Assembly: GCF_009761375.1 (NCBI RefSeq)
Contig: NZ_LEKM01000194.1
Span: 1 to 54,873 of the forward strand
DNA: 54,873 nucleotides
Reading direction: 5' to 3'
From: Ursidibacter arcticus
GTDB lineage: Bacteria; Pseudomonadota; Gammaproteobacteria; Enterobacterales; Pasteurellaceae
Shown: in pieces, positions 1-7,996 of the stretch
Layout: each line of letters opens with the position of its first letter
How positions within the stretch are numbered: position 1 is the first letter of the stretch
Notes under the pieces: generated by a model
Databases searched by the model: none
Seen by the model: only the letters and a program-made list of their open reading frames with translations
Told to the model about the DNA's origin: nothing
Program-made: the position numbers and the translations under genes

Positions 1-154
1 ACCTAAAGTGTTTTGGGTTGAGAGTGAAGGCTAAGAAGCTCAGAGACGAGAAATGAAGAGAATGCTCAGGTAACAGCTTGTTTATGATTTTGAAGAAAGA
101 ATGAAAAGAACGAGGCTAGAGATAGCTAAGAGATAAGATAGATAAAACAGGATT
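1..154 (+). other. 23S-5S rRNA internal spacer (23S 3' tip at left edge)
   Basis: This stretch immediately precedes the 5S rRNA on the same strand. The first bases (ACCT followed by a TGTTTTGG-like block) resemble what follows the 3' end of 23S rRNA in gamma-proteobacteria, so the window probably opens at, or a few bases inside, the end of a 23S gene. No open frame or tRNA is visible in it. The exact 23S end cannot be fixed from this sequence alone. Confidence 0.5.
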
Positions 155-274
155 TTCCTGATGGACGTAGTGCTGTGGTCCCACCTGACTCCATACCGAA
201 CTCAGAAGTGAAACGCAGTAACGCCGATGGTAGTGTGGTGATTCGCCATGTGAGAGTAGGGCACCATCAGGGTA
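155..274 (+). rRNA. rrf: 5S ribosomal RNA
   Basis: 5S rRNA of the large ribosomal subunit. The internal blocks GGTCCCACCTGA, CCGAACTCAGAAGTGAAACG and CGCCGATGGTAGTGTGG match the bacterial 5S consensus almost exactly, and the ends pair (CCTGATGG near 157-164 with CCATCAGG at 264-271). The length of about 120 nt is normal. It is the last gene of an rRNA operon read rightward. A terminator follows within 15 bases and mobAB converges on it, the same order (rrn then mobBA, yihD) found after rrnA of E. coli. Confidence 0.96.
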
Positions 275-285
275 TTATGAAAAGG

Positions 286-318
286 AAACCGCAAGTTAGG
301 GATAGCTTGCGGTTTTTT
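286..318 (+). terminator. Intrinsic terminator of the rRNA operon
   Basis: AAACCGCAAG (286-295) pairs perfectly with CTTGCGGTTT (306-315) around a 10-base loop and runs into a T tract ending at 318. It sits 12 bases after the 5S gene. Confidence 0.9.
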
Positions 319-336
319 GCGTTTATTCATTGAGGT

Positions 337-455
337 GGTGTAATAGGTGGTGTTGTCTATTACAGCTTATTTTCCTTATAAACATAAAGGATTAAGAAGT
401 GCTTTATCTAGCTTAAAATATAATGGAGGATCCCGCACTCTTGTCCATTACACCC
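337..455. repeat. Dispersed palindromic repeat, copy A (long or composite form)
   Basis: The left end GGTGTAATAG (337-346) has two inverted partners: TTGTCTATTACA (353-364), and TTGTCCATTACACC (441-454), which matches the full-length end of the other copies. The 119-bp span between the rrn terminator and mobAB contains no gene. Other copies lie near 3746-3840, 16771-16813, 23490-23520 and 39377-39433. Confidence 0.6.
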
Positions 456-496
456 CTAAAGCTTGCTCTACAGTTTAATTTCTTGGTACATTTTTG

Positions 497-1591
497 CTAT
501 TTATGGCTCAAATAATCGCTAATAAATCTAGCAATCTGTTCTACATTATTGATATCCAATAGATTATCTCGTTCTATTGGGTAATCAGTAGCGGTGGCAA
601 TGGTGAAATCGTCCATTTCAGGTAGTGGTTTTTCTATGGTTTTACGATGTAATTGGATTTTAGGTAATTGCTCGTGTTTGAATCCTTCCACCAAAATCAG
701 ATCAAGCCCCTTATCTGCAAACTGTGCAACTAAGGTTTCAAAAGATGCCATTGTTTGTGTTTCTGTCATTAACGCCCAACGTTGCTCACAAGCAATCATT
801 GTTGGATTTGCTCCGGCTTGGCGTAAGCGATAGCTATCTTTTCCTGCTTTATCAATATCAACATTATGATGGGAATGTTTAATTAACCCGACTTTCAACC
901 CCTTTTCTGAAAGATGTGGGATCAGCTTTTCCAGCAACGTAGTTTTCCCTGTACCGCTATACCCTGTGATTGCCAAAATAGGCGTTTTGCAAAAATGAGG
1001 GGAAATCTGACCGCTTGCTAACTCTTCAGCACAATTAAAATTTTGGAATGACTCTGGCTGCTCAGAAAAATCAACAGCGACATAACGCTGTGAGTGGAAA
1101 AATTGCAATACTCTACGTTCACCACAAGCGAGATAACTTATTAGGCTGGGTAAAATAGAACGATGTATCAGGCAAAATGTAGGGTGAGCTCGTTCTCCAT
1201 CGTGAGCGTAAGCAATTTGTGCTTGGTTAATGCGTAATGCAGTGGCGAGCTTTTGGCATAAATTATGCGGTACAAAAGGGCTATCACAAGGTACAAATAG
1301 CAAGTATTCACTTTCAATCTGCTCAAAGCCCGACAACATTCCACTCAATGGACCTTGGAAATTGTTTAATTTATCGGAATAGTGAGGAATGTTCGGGTAT
1401 TTTTGAGCATATTCGTGGTGCAAGCGGTTTATATTCAAGAAAATTTTGCAAGTTTGGGGTTCAAGACGCTCAATAATATGGGAAATTAAGGCTTTGCCAG
1501 CAAAGTGTTGCAAACCTTTTTCTACGCCATTAAAACGGCGAGCAAGCCCCCCAGAAAGAATAACTGCTGTTATATTATTTATTTCTGCCAT
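497..1591 (-). CDS. mobA: MobA-MobB fusion, molybdenum cofactor guanylylation
   Basis: Cytoplasmic enzyme of molybdenum cofactor maturation. The N-terminal half (about residues 1-195) is MobA, which transfers GMP from GTP to molybdopterin; its nucleotide-binding signature LSGG..RR..G..KG is at residues 12-26. The C-terminal half (about 203-364) is MobB, a GTP-binding adaptor, with a P-loop GYSGTGKTT at 210-218. The start at 1591 is preferred over an in-frame ATG at 1654 because AGGA lies 8 bases upstream and the MobA signature then begins at the usual distance. In E. coli mobA and mobB are separate adjacent genes; here they are one continuous frame of 364 codons. It is divergent from yihD. 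Two uptake signal sequences lie inside it. Confidence 0.93.
   Translation of the reverse strand: MAEINNITAVILSGGLARRFNGVEKGLQHFAGKALISHIIERLEPQTCKIFLNINRLHHEYAQKYPNIPHYSDKLNNFQGPLSGMLSGFEQIESEYLLFVPCDSPFVPHNLCQKLATALRINQAQIAYAHDGERAHPTFCLIHRSILPSLISYLACGERRVLQFFHSQRYVAVDFSEQPESFQNFNCAEELASGQISPHFCKTPILAITGYSGTGKTTLLEKLIPHLSEKGLKVGLIKHSHHNVDIDKAGKDSYRLRQAGANPTMIACEQRWALMTETQTMASFETLVAQFADKGLDLILVEGFKHEQLPKIQLHRKTIEKPLPEMDDFTIATATDYPIERDNLLDINNVEQIARFISDYLSHK
986..1018 (-). repeat. DNA uptake signal sequence inside mobAB
   Basis: Read on the minus strand, GCAAGCGGTCAGATTT is followed by CATTTTTGCAAAA. This is the ACAAGCGGT-type core with the T-rich TTTTTGCAAA half typical of the A. pleuropneumoniae branch of Pasteurellaceae. 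Confidence 0.85.
1420..1451 (+). repeat. DNA uptake signal sequence inside mobAB
   Basis: GCAAGCGGTTTATATT followed by AAAATTTTGCAAG on the plus strand: core plus T-rich half, same type as the other uptake sequences in the window. Confidence 0.8.
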
Positions 1592-1671
1592 TTGTCGTCC
1601 TTTTTTTGCAAAATAGTGATGAAAAGTATATGATTTCCCCCAATTTTTCCACATTTTTTTAAGGTTTTAAG

Positions 1672-1941
1672 ATGAAATGTAAACGTTTAGAAGAAGTCCT
1701 TGAATTATTAGGCGAACATTGGCGTAAAGAGCCAGATTTACACCTATTGGATCTACTCCACAAGATTGCTGAAGAAGTAGGTGAGTCAAACAATTTAGAT
1801 GCGTTGCGAGATGAAGTACTCATTTATCAGCTTAAAATGCGTGGTAAAGATAAATCAGAAGTGATCCCTGGGCTTAAAAAAGATTATGAAGATGATTTTA
1901 AAACCGCATTATTAAAAGCTCGCGGAATTTTAAGTGAGTAA
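1672..1941 (+). CDS. yihD: YihD family protein (DUF1040)
   Basis: Small cytoplasmic protein of 89 residues and unknown function, recognised as YihD from its start [17 protein letters not shown], the segment [19 protein letters not shown], and its length. It is mostly helical and charged, with no signal peptide or membrane segment. The start is supported by AAGG eight bases upstream. It lies between mobAB and dsbA, the same neighbourhood as in H. influenzae and near that of E. coli (mobA-yihD-srkA-dsbA; srkA is absent here). It is divergent from mobAB and probably transcribed with dsbA, 50 bases downstream. Confidence 0.93.
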   Translation: MKCKRLEEVLELLGEHWRKEPDLHLLDLLHKIAEEVGESNNLDALRDEVLIYQLKMRGKDKSEVIPGLKKDYEDDFKTALLKARGILSE

Positions 1942-1991
1942 TATTGTCCAACTCAACTCCATTTACTCGTGATATTTTATTAAGGTTATTT

Positions 1992-2630
1992 ATGAAAAAA
2001 TTAGTTTTAAAAACGGCATTTGTTGCACTTTCTGCACTTTTTACTTTAAATGCTAACGCAAATACGTCTGCTCCAGTGGCAAATAAAGAGTATATTCAAG
2101 TTAAAGAAACACCATCTGCACAGAAAGAAGTGTTAGAGTTTTTCTCATTTTATTGTCCGCACTGCTACGATTTTGAATTTCAGTATAAAATTCCATCTAC
2201 CATTAAGGCTGGATTAGATAAAGATGTGGTATTTAAACAATATCACGTTGATTTCTTAGGTCGTCAGTCAGAAAGCCTAACAAGAGCGTGGGCATTGGCA
2301 ATGGCACTTGGCGTGGAAGATAAGGTAAAAACTCCATTATTTGAAGCAGCACAGCAAGATAGCATTAAATCAATGGAGGACATTCGTGCTATTTTCTTAG
2401 CAAATGGTATTACTGCTGAACAGTTTGATGGCGGTATTAACAGCTTTGCAGTGAGTGGCTTAGTGAATAAACAAGCTCAAGCGCTTAAAGAGTTTAATGT
2501 GCGTGGCGTGCCAGCTTTTTATGTGAATGAGCAATATCAGTTAAATTTAGATGGTTTCTCAGATTCCCGTTCAACGTCTGAATTTGTACAACGCTACATT
2601 GACGCAGTGTTATTTTTGGTGAAAAAATAA
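1992..2630 (+). CDS. dsbA: DsbA, periplasmic thiol:disulfide oxidoreductase
   Basis: Introduces disulfide bonds into newly exported periplasmic proteins and is recycled by the membrane protein DsbB. The 212-residue product starts with a signal peptide (MKKLVLKTAFVALSALF, cleavage likely after ANA near residue 23). The thioredoxin-fold active site CPHC is at residues 55-58, with the cis-Pro loop in GVPAFYVN near the C-terminus. The start is placed at 1992 rather than an upstream ATG at 1944, because only this one puts the signal peptide at the N-terminus. It follows yihD closely. No strong terminator is visible downstream, but an uptake signal lies at 2674-2705. Confidence 0.96.
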   Translation: MKKLVLKTAFVALSALFTLNANANTSAPVANKEYIQVKETPSAQKEVLEFFSFYCPHCYDFEFQYKIPSTIKAGLDKDVVFKQYHVDFLGRQSESLTRAWALAMALGVEDKVKTPLFEAAQQDSIKSMEDIRAIFLANGITAEQFDGGINSFAVSGLVNKQAQALKEFNVRGVPAFYVNEQYQLNLDGFSDSRSTSEFVQRYIDAVLFLVKK

Positions 2631-2673
2631 TATGGTTATATGGGGGTAATATTTATACTACACTCACAGTTTC

Positions 2674-2705
2674 GCAAGCGGTCTGTTTTAATTAAATTTT
2701 TGCAA
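2674..2705 (+). repeat. DNA uptake signal sequence between dsbA and hemH
   Basis: GCAAGCGGTCTGTTTTAATT then AAATTTTTGCAA: a well-conserved core and T-rich half in the dsbA-hemH gap. Confidence 0.85.
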
Positions 2706-2777
2706 TAGCTAAAGGGGGCTTTTTCTGGTGGAATTTGCTTGCTACACTAGGCTATCTTATTCTTTTGGAGAATGTTA

Positions 2778-3737
2778 ATGAACTCAAGCAAAATTGGTGT
2801 ATTACTTGCCAACTTAGGTACGCCAGATGAACCTACTGCCCCTGCGGTAAAACGCTATTTAAAACAGTTTTTAAGCGACCCGCGTGTAATTGATTTACCC
2901 CGTTGGAAATGGTTGCCCATTTTAAACTTTATGGTGTTGCCAAAACGCTCGCCTAAAGTGGCTCACGCCTATCAATCTATTTGGACGGAAAACGGCTCCC
3001 CCCTATTGGCAATTTCTCGTCAGCAACAGCACATTATTCAGAAATATTTTGATGTAAAAGGCAAAAATATCGTGATGGAACTGGGAATGAGCTACGGTAA
3101 TCCAAGTATGCAAAGTGCGGTAGATAGCCTAATTGCTCAAGGCGTGGAGAAAATTATTGTGTTACCCCTTTACCCACAATATAGCTCAACTACCACTGCT
3201 TCAGTGTTTGATGCGTTTGCCAATGCCTTGACTTCACATAAAAAGGTTGTGCCTTTTGAGTTTATTCATAGCTACCACAACAACCCCCACTATATTCAAG
3301 CCTTAGCAAATAGCATTGAATTAGCTGATGATGAATTACTGTTGTTCTCTTTTCACGGTATTCCCAAACGTTATGAAACCGAAGGGGATTTTTACGCATC
3401 ACATTGCCGAGAAACCGCCAAACTCGTGGCAGAAAAACTGGGTTTAACCGAAAAACAGTGGTTTTTATCGTTTCAATCTCGTTTCGGCGATGAAGAGTGG
3501 CTACAACCCTACACTGATGAAACCTTAGTAAATTTCCCAAGCCAAAATGTGAAAAAAGTTGCGGTAATTTGTGCAGGTTTTTCGGCTGATTGCCTTGAAA
3601 CCTTAGAAGAAATCGCAGAAGAAAATCGTGAAAACTTTGAAAACGCAGGTGGCGAAAGCTATCGCTACATTCCTGCGCTTAATGCAAATGCCGATCATAT
3701 TCAAGCGTTGGTGAAATTGATTGAAGATAAGCTATAA
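2778..3737 (+). CDS. hemH: Ferrochelatase
   Basis: Inserts ferrous iron into protoporphyrin IX, the last step of protoheme synthesis, at the inner face of the cytoplasmic membrane. The 319-residue protein carries the family signatures [13 protein letters not shown] near the N-terminus, [10 protein letters not shown] at 131-140, the catalytic-histidine motif SFHGIPKRY (His193), and [12 protein letters not shown] near the C-terminus with the conserved acidic residues. GGAG at 2767-2770 gives a 7-base spacing to the ATG at 2778; the ATG at 2772 is only one base from it and is rejected. It converges with comEA across a palindromic repeat that probably ends both transcripts. Confidence 0.96.
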   Translation: MNSSKIGVLLANLGTPDEPTAPAVKRYLKQFLSDPRVIDLPRWKWLPILNFMVLPKRSPKVAHAYQSIWTENGSPLLAISRQQQHIIQKYFDVKGKNIVMELGMSYGNPSMQSAVDSLIAQGVEKIIVLPLYPQYSSTTTASVFDAFANALTSHKKVVPFEFIHSYHNNPHYIQALANSIELADDELLLFSFHGIPKRYETEGDFYASHCRETAKLVAEKLGLTEKQWFLSFQSRFGDEEWLQPYTDETLVNFPSQNVKKVAVICAGFSADCLETLEEIAEENRENFENAGGESYRYIPALNANADHIQALVKLIEDKL

Positions 3738-3745
3738 TTTTATTA

Positions 3746-3840
3746 GGTGTAATGGAAATGGTTGCTAATAACACTGTGTGAAAGTAATTATTGGGTGTAA
3801 TGGATAAAATCATTAAAGATATTTCCATTACACCCAATAA
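3746..3840. repeat. Dispersed palindromic repeat, copy B, with 17-bp perfect hairpin
   Basis: A left half-copy AGGTGTAATGGAAATGG begins at 3746. A complete palindrome follows: TTATTGGGTGTAATGGA (3788-3804) pairs perfectly with TCCATTACACCCAATAA (3824-3840) around a 19-base loop. It lies between the convergent genes hemH and comEA, three bases from the latter's stop, and is likely their shared transcript end. Confidence 0.85.
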
Positions 3841-3841
3841 A

Positions 3842-4282
3842 TCAGAAACGAATAAATCCGTTTAATTTTTCTAAAGTACTTTCACCAATTCCTGATACTT
3901 TTGATAGCTCAGCCATATTTTTGATTTTTCCGTTTTGTTTACGGTATTCAACAATCGCTTTGGCTTTAGCTTCACCAATTCCATCTAATGTTTGTAATGT
4001 TTTCTCATCAGCAGTATTAATGTTCACTTTAGCTGCCTTTTTGACACTATTTTTAGTAGAAGTTACCGCTTCTTTTGCGTTAGCTACTTTTGTTTCAGCA
4101 CTCTGTTTTACTGCTGAAGTTTTTTCTGTTACCGCTGATTTTGCAGAATCTTTCGCTGATGTTACCGCTTGGTTGGTTGCACTCTCTTTAATTGCTGTCA
4201 TAGGATTGGTTGTTTCCGCAAATGTAGTAGAAGAAACAGCGATCGCAATACCAAGTGCAACTAACGATTTTAATGATTTCAT
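3842..4282 (-). CDS. comEA: ComEA-like helix-hairpin-helix competence protein
   Basis: Probable periplasmic DNA-binding protein of natural transformation; in competent bacteria ComEA binds incoming double-stranded DNA and helps pull it through the outer membrane. The 146-residue product has a signal peptide (to about residue 22), then an unusually long Ala/Lys/Ser/Thr-rich low-complexity linker (about 27-84), then the helix-hairpin-helix domain (85-146) with VNINTADEKTL, LDGIGEAKAKAIVEYR and LSKVSGIGE. The start has AAGGA just upstream. I see no convincing CRP-S (Sxy-dependent) site in the 150 bases upstream. It is monocistronic, between hemH and the frd operon. Confidence 0.88.
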   Translation of the reverse strand: MKSLKSLVALGIAIAVSSTTFAETTNPMTAIKESATNQAVTSAKDSAKSAVTEKTSAVKQSAETKVANAKEAVTSTKNSVKKAAKVNINTADEKTLQTLDGIGEAKAKAIVEYRKQNGKIKNMAELSKVSGIGESTLEKLNGFIRF

Positions 4283-4371
4283 TGAAGAATCCTTATAAAA
4301 ATAAATAATGTTTATACTAGGAAAAGCCTAGAGCCGAGCATAGGACATATAGTTAAAATTAAAGTTCCAGA

Positions 4372-4409
4372 AAATAAAAAAGGCTATCCTTTATGAAAAG
4401 AATAGCCTT
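4372..4409 (-). terminator. Terminator after frdABCD
   Basis: AAGGCTAT (4380-4387) pairs with ATAGCCTT (4402-4409), with further partial pairing inside. On the minus strand it is followed by a run of T, as expected for the end of the frd operon 20 bases after the frdD stop. Confidence 0.85.
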
Positions 4410-4430
4410 AAATTCTTATTTAATCAAAAA

Positions 4431-4775
4431 CTATAAATTGATTACAGCAAAGAATACAAGCACGCTATAAAGGGCTGATAATCCGTAGAAAATCCAAGCA
4501 CCAGCAGGAACGTGTACTTTAAAATCGTGTAATCCTAAATGGATACGGTGCATACCACACCACATTGGGAAGATTAGAAATGCTAAGATGGCTAATTTTC
4601 CGATCCAAGTATGGGCAAATGCAATAATATTATCTGGTGTGATAATCCCAAACGGTAATAAAAAACCGAGAATTAGCACTAACACAGGGAAAAAGATCGC
4701 ACTAATTGCACCACCAGCACCGAATAATAACCATACTGCTGGTTCATTCGAACGTTTTGGGTTAAGTTTATCCAT
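4431..4775 (-). CDS. frdD: Fumarate reductase membrane anchor subunit D
   Basis: One of the two small membrane anchors of the menaquinol:fumarate reductase complex. With FrdC it holds the catalytic FrdAB dimer on the cytoplasmic face and binds the quinol. The 114-residue protein has three hydrophobic segments (about 15-40, 55-78, 92-113) with the typical start [22 protein letters not shown] and HRIHLGLHD between the second and third. E. coli FrdD is 119 residues. Last gene of frdABCD, 10 bases after frdC. Confidence 0.95.
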   Translation of the reverse strand: MDKLNPKRSNEPAVWLLFGAGGAISAIFFPVLVLILGFLLPFGIITPDNIIAFAHTWIGKLAILAFLIFPMWCGMHRIHLGLHDFKVHVPAGAWIFYGLSALYSVLVFFAVINL

Positions 4776-4785
4776 TTTATTCCCC

Positions 4786-5178
4786 TTATACTAAAATTAA
4801 AGCAAGTAAGCTCACAAATGCGGTTATTCCCCAAAAAGCTCGAGAAACTAAGGTAACATTGATGCGTTCATTTTTCACAATCACGTTCATCATTTGTGGT
4901 GCCATACCAAAGAAAGTAAAGCTATTTAATAATACCGCCCCTAAGGTAATAATATTTAGAATAACTACCACTGGGTTTTGTAAAAAGCCTACGAAATCAG
5001 TTGCAAAAGTGCCTTTACCTAAAGAAACTAATCCGTAGAGTAAAACTAAGCAGAACCAAACGGTTGGTACTGACGTACTTTCACGCAAAACATAGAATTT
5101 GTAAAAATCTAACTTTTTCCACCACGTTGGTTTAATTTCACGCACATATTTTTTGCGTTTACTGGCTGTTGTTGTCAT
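4786..5178 (-). CDS. frdC: Fumarate reductase membrane anchor subunit C
   Basis: Membrane anchor and quinol-binding subunit of fumarate reductase. The 130-residue protein opens with a charged cytoplasmic segment ([20 protein letters not shown]) and has three hydrophobic segments (about 35-52, 65-95, 108-130). The motif [14 protein letters not shown] around residue 30 is typical of FrdC. Third gene of the operon, with FrdB ending 10 bases upstream. Confidence 0.95.
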   Translation of the reverse strand: MTTTASKRKKYVREIKPTWWKKLDFYKFYVLRESTSVPTVWFCLVLLYGLVSLGKGTFATDFVGFLQNPVVVILNIITLGAVLLNSFTFFGMAPQMMNVIVKNERINVTLVSRAFWGITAFVSLLALILV

Positions 5179-5188
5179 CTTACTCTCC

Positions 5189-5959
5189 TTACTTCTGCGG
5201 TTTTAACATTGCAAATACATAGTCTTTCGCACTTTCAATCTTGCCTTGGTTTACGGCAGATGCTGGTCCAACGTGTTTTGGACAAACTTCTGAACAGTAA
5301 CCCACGAAAGTACAACTCCAAACACCATTTTTGCCGTTTAGAATTTTCATACGTTCCGCTTTACCATTATCACGGTTATCTAAATTATAACGGTGAGCAA
5401 GAGTTAGTGCGGCAGGACCAACAAATTCAGGGTTTAGACCAAATTGTGGACAAGCTGCATAGCATAAACCACAGTTAATACACATTGAGAATGTACGATA
5501 TTTCTCCAACTGTGCTGGAGTTTGTTTTGTACGACTTTTCGCTAATTCTGCTGATGGGTGTGGTTTGCCATCTAACTCTGGTGCTTTATTATCAATGATA
5601 TATGGCTTGATAGATTCCAGACTTTCAATAAAGTGGCTTAAATCAACCACTAAATCACGTTCAATCGGGAAGTTTGCAAGCGGTTCAATTCGCATATAAC
5701 CACTATAATCACGTAAGAATGTCTTACAAGCTAATTTTGGCTTGCCATTTACCATCATACCGCAAGAGCCACAGATCGCCATACGGCAAGACCAACGATA
5801 AGATAGCTCTGGCTCTAATTCATCTTTAATATAGCCAAGTGCATCAAGTAATGAAGTTTGGCTATCGTAAGGTACTTCATATTTGGCTAAGAATGGTTCG
5901 TTATCTTGTTCAGGGTTATAACGAAGCACTTCGACTGTCATTTTACTTTGGTTAGTCAT
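5189..5959 (-). CDS. frdB: Fumarate reductase iron-sulfur subunit
   Basis: Electron-transfer subunit that carries electrons from menaquinol to the flavin of FrdA. The 256-residue protein shows all three cluster motifs: the [2Fe-2S] ligands C58, C63, C66, C78 in a ferredoxin-like N-terminal domain, the [4Fe-4S] ligands in [12 protein letters not shown] (C160, C163, C166, C170), and the [3Fe-4S] ligands in [14 protein letters not shown] (C216, C222, C226). No ligand is missing. The stop of frdA is 6 bases upstream, so translation is probably coupled. Confidence 0.97.
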   Translation of the reverse strand: MTNQSKMTVEVLRYNPEQDNEPFLAKYEVPYDSQTSLLDALGYIKDELEPELSYRWSCRMAICGSCGMMVNGKPKLACKTFLRDYSGYMRIEPLANFPIERDLVVDLSHFIESLESIKPYIIDNKAPELDGKPHPSAELAKSRTKQTPAQLEKYRTFSMCINCGLCYAACPQFGLNPEFVGPAALTLAHRYNLDNRDNGKAERMKILNGKNGVWSCTFVGYCSEVCPKHVGPASAVNQGKIESAKDYVFAMLKPQK

Positions 5960-5965
5960 CTTCTG

Positions 5966-7753
5966 TTACTCCTTGTTTGCTGCCGCTTTTTCTTGTGCTT
6001 CTGCTTCCGCACCATACACACGTTTTGCAGGTTGTGATTTGGTAATTTTCACATCGCTATATTTGATCGTTGGTGCACCATCTGCATTGTAGAATGCTTG
6101 AGTGTGTTTTAAGTAATTTACATCATCACGTTCTACATAGTCTAAACGTTGGTGAGCACCACGAGATTCTTTACGTTCAACTGCTGATGATGAAATAGAT
6201 TGAGCAACATCAAGAATGTATCCCAACTCAATTTTATAGAGTAAATCAGTATTAAATACACTTGAAGTGTCTTTTACTTTAATACGTTTATAACGTTCTT
6301 TTAACTCTGCAATTTTAGCGACTGTTTTTTCCATACTCTCTTGTGTACGATAAATACCACAGCCTTCTTCCATTGAATCACCCATTTCATTACGAATTTG
6401 TGACCAAGATTCTTCGCCTTCTTGACGAGCTAATGCATAAACACGCTCTAACACGTCTTGAGCTTGTGCATCAATGACTGCTTGATTGCGTGGGCTAGCT
6501 TCCACTGCACGTTGAGCTGCCATCTCACCTGCAACTTTACCGAACACGACTAATTCAGCTAATGAGTTTGAACCTAAACGGTTTGCTCCGTGCAAGCCTG
6601 ATGATGCACACTCACCCACCGCAAATAAGCCTTTAATGCAGGTTTCTGCTTGTTGATCAACTTCAATACCACCCATTGTATAGTGAACAACTGGACGAAC
6701 AGGGATTGGAGCTTTAGCTGGATCTACGCCCTCATAAGCTTTTGCTAATTCACAAATAAATGGTAAACGTTCGTGTAAGTATTTTTCGCCTAAATGACGT
6801 AGGTCTAAATGTACAACATCAACACCTTTTGCTGTTTTTAATGTATTACCTTTACGCCATTCTTGCCAGAATGCTTGCGAAACTTTGTCACGCGGACCTA
6901 ATTCCATATATTTATTTTCTGGCTTACCGATTGGTGTTTCTGGCCCTAAACCGTAATCTTGTAAATAACGATAACCATCTTTATTCACTAAGATACCGCC
7001 TTCACCACGGCAACCTTCTGTCATCAAAATACCTGTGTTTGGTAGGCCTGTTGGGTGATACTGTACAAATTCCATATCACGCAATGGCACACCGTGGCGA
7101 TAAGCCATTGATAAACCATCACCCGTTACAATACCGCCATTGGTATTGAAACGATATGCTCGGCAACCACCACCGGTGGCAATGACAACTGCGTTTGCAT
7201 TGATTTGTACGAAAGTTCCTTCCATCATATTCATTGCAACACAGCCACGAGCGTGACCATCATCAACTAAAATATCTACCACAAAATGCTCATCAAAACG
7301 AATAATCTGCGGGTATTTAATTGAAGTTTGGAAAAGGGTATGTAATAAGTGGAAACCTGTTTTATCGGCTGCAAACCAAGTACGTTCGATTTTCATACCA
7401 CCGAAACGGCGTACGTTTACATCACCGTCTTCTTTACGACTCCAAGGACAACCCCAACGCTCAAGTTGAGTCATTTCAACTGGAGAATGCTCTACGAAGT
7501 ACTCTACTACATCTTGTTCGCATAACCAGTCGCCACCACCTACGGTATCGTGGAAGTGTTTATCATAAGAGTCAGTTTCTTTGACTACCGCAGCCGCTCC
7601 TCCTTCTGCCGCAACAGTATGGCTACGCATTGGATAAACTTTTGAAATTAAAGCTATTTTTAGATTTGGATTCGCTTCCGCAGCTGCAATTGCAGCTCGT
7701 AAACCGCCACCACCAGCGCCCACAATGGCAACATCAACATTGATAGTTTGCAC
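5966..7753 (-). CDS. frdA: Fumarate reductase flavoprotein subunit
   Basis: Catalytic subunit that reduces fumarate to succinate during anaerobic respiration on the cytoplasmic face of the inner membrane. The 595-residue protein has the N-terminal FAD-binding GAGGGGLRAAIAAAE, the RSHTVAAEGG motif whose His carries covalent FAD, the active-site region (HPTG, TEGCRGEGG) and the C-terminal helical domain. The start codon is GTG at 7751-7753, six bases after a strong AAGGAGG. First gene of frdABCD. A candidate FNR site lies about 115 bases upstream, in line with anaerobic induction of the operon in relatives. Confidence 0.97.
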   Translation of the reverse strand: MQTINVDVAIVGAGGGGLRAAIAAAEANPNLKIALISKVYPMRSHTVAAEGGAAAVVKETDSYDKHFHDTVGGGDWLCEQDVVEYFVEHSPVEMTQLERWGCPWSRKEDGDVNVRRFGGMKIERTWFAADKTGFHLLHTLFQTSIKYPQIIRFDEHFVVDILVDDGHARGCVAMNMMEGTFVQINANAVVIATGGGCRAYRFNTNGGIVTGDGLSMAYRHGVPLRDMEFVQYHPTGLPNTGILMTEGCRGEGGILVNKDGYRYLQDYGLGPETPIGKPENKYMELGPRDKVSQAFWQEWRKGNTLKTAKGVDVVHLDLRHLGEKYLHERLPFICELAKAYEGVDPAKAPIPVRPVVHYTMGGIEVDQQAETCIKGLFAVGECASSGLHGANRLGSNSLAELVVFGKVAGEMAAQRAVEASPRNQAVIDAQAQDVLERVYALARQEGEESWSQIRNEMGDSMEEGCGIYRTQESMEKTVAKIAELKERYKRIKVKDTSSVFNTDLLYKIELGYILDVAQSISSSAVERKESRGAHQRLDYVERDDVNYLKHTQAFYNADGAPTIKYSDVKITKSQPAKRVYGAEAEAQEKAAANKE

Positions 7754-7867
7754 AATTTCCTCCTTGGGAATATAAATACATCAACTGAAATTTGTAGGTA
7801 TTTTGCCATTATTTCTTATGGTTTATAACCACTTTTTACAATTTATTAACATAAAAAAAGTAGTTTT

Positions 7868-7881
7868 GTGATCTACCTCAA
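7868..7881 (-). promoter_or_regulatory. Candidate FNR (or CRP/FNR) site upstream of frdA
   Basis: On the minus strand TTGAGGTAGATCAC matches the FNR consensus TTGATnnnnATCAA at 8 of 10 specified positions with correct 14-base length. It lies 115 bases from the frdA start. The plus-strand reading TGTGATCTACCTCAAA also partly resembles a CRP site. A possible -10 (TATAAA) lies near 7823-7828. Confidence 0.5.
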
Positions 7882-7996
7882 AAAACAGATCAAACCATTT
7901 CAATGTATTGATAATCGCTCTTATTAAGTATGTGATTTTATAAGAAATTTCATTGAATCAACGGCATTTTTTCACTCTTTTCCAATATGCTGTTGG

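Noticed and set aside
3262-3540. Long open frame antisense to hemH, and similar long antisense frames over mobAB, frdA, ydbH and rnr
   Set aside because: They lie opposite well-conserved genes, have no Shine-Dalgarno or recognisable protein sequence, and follow from the codon bias of the sense strand.
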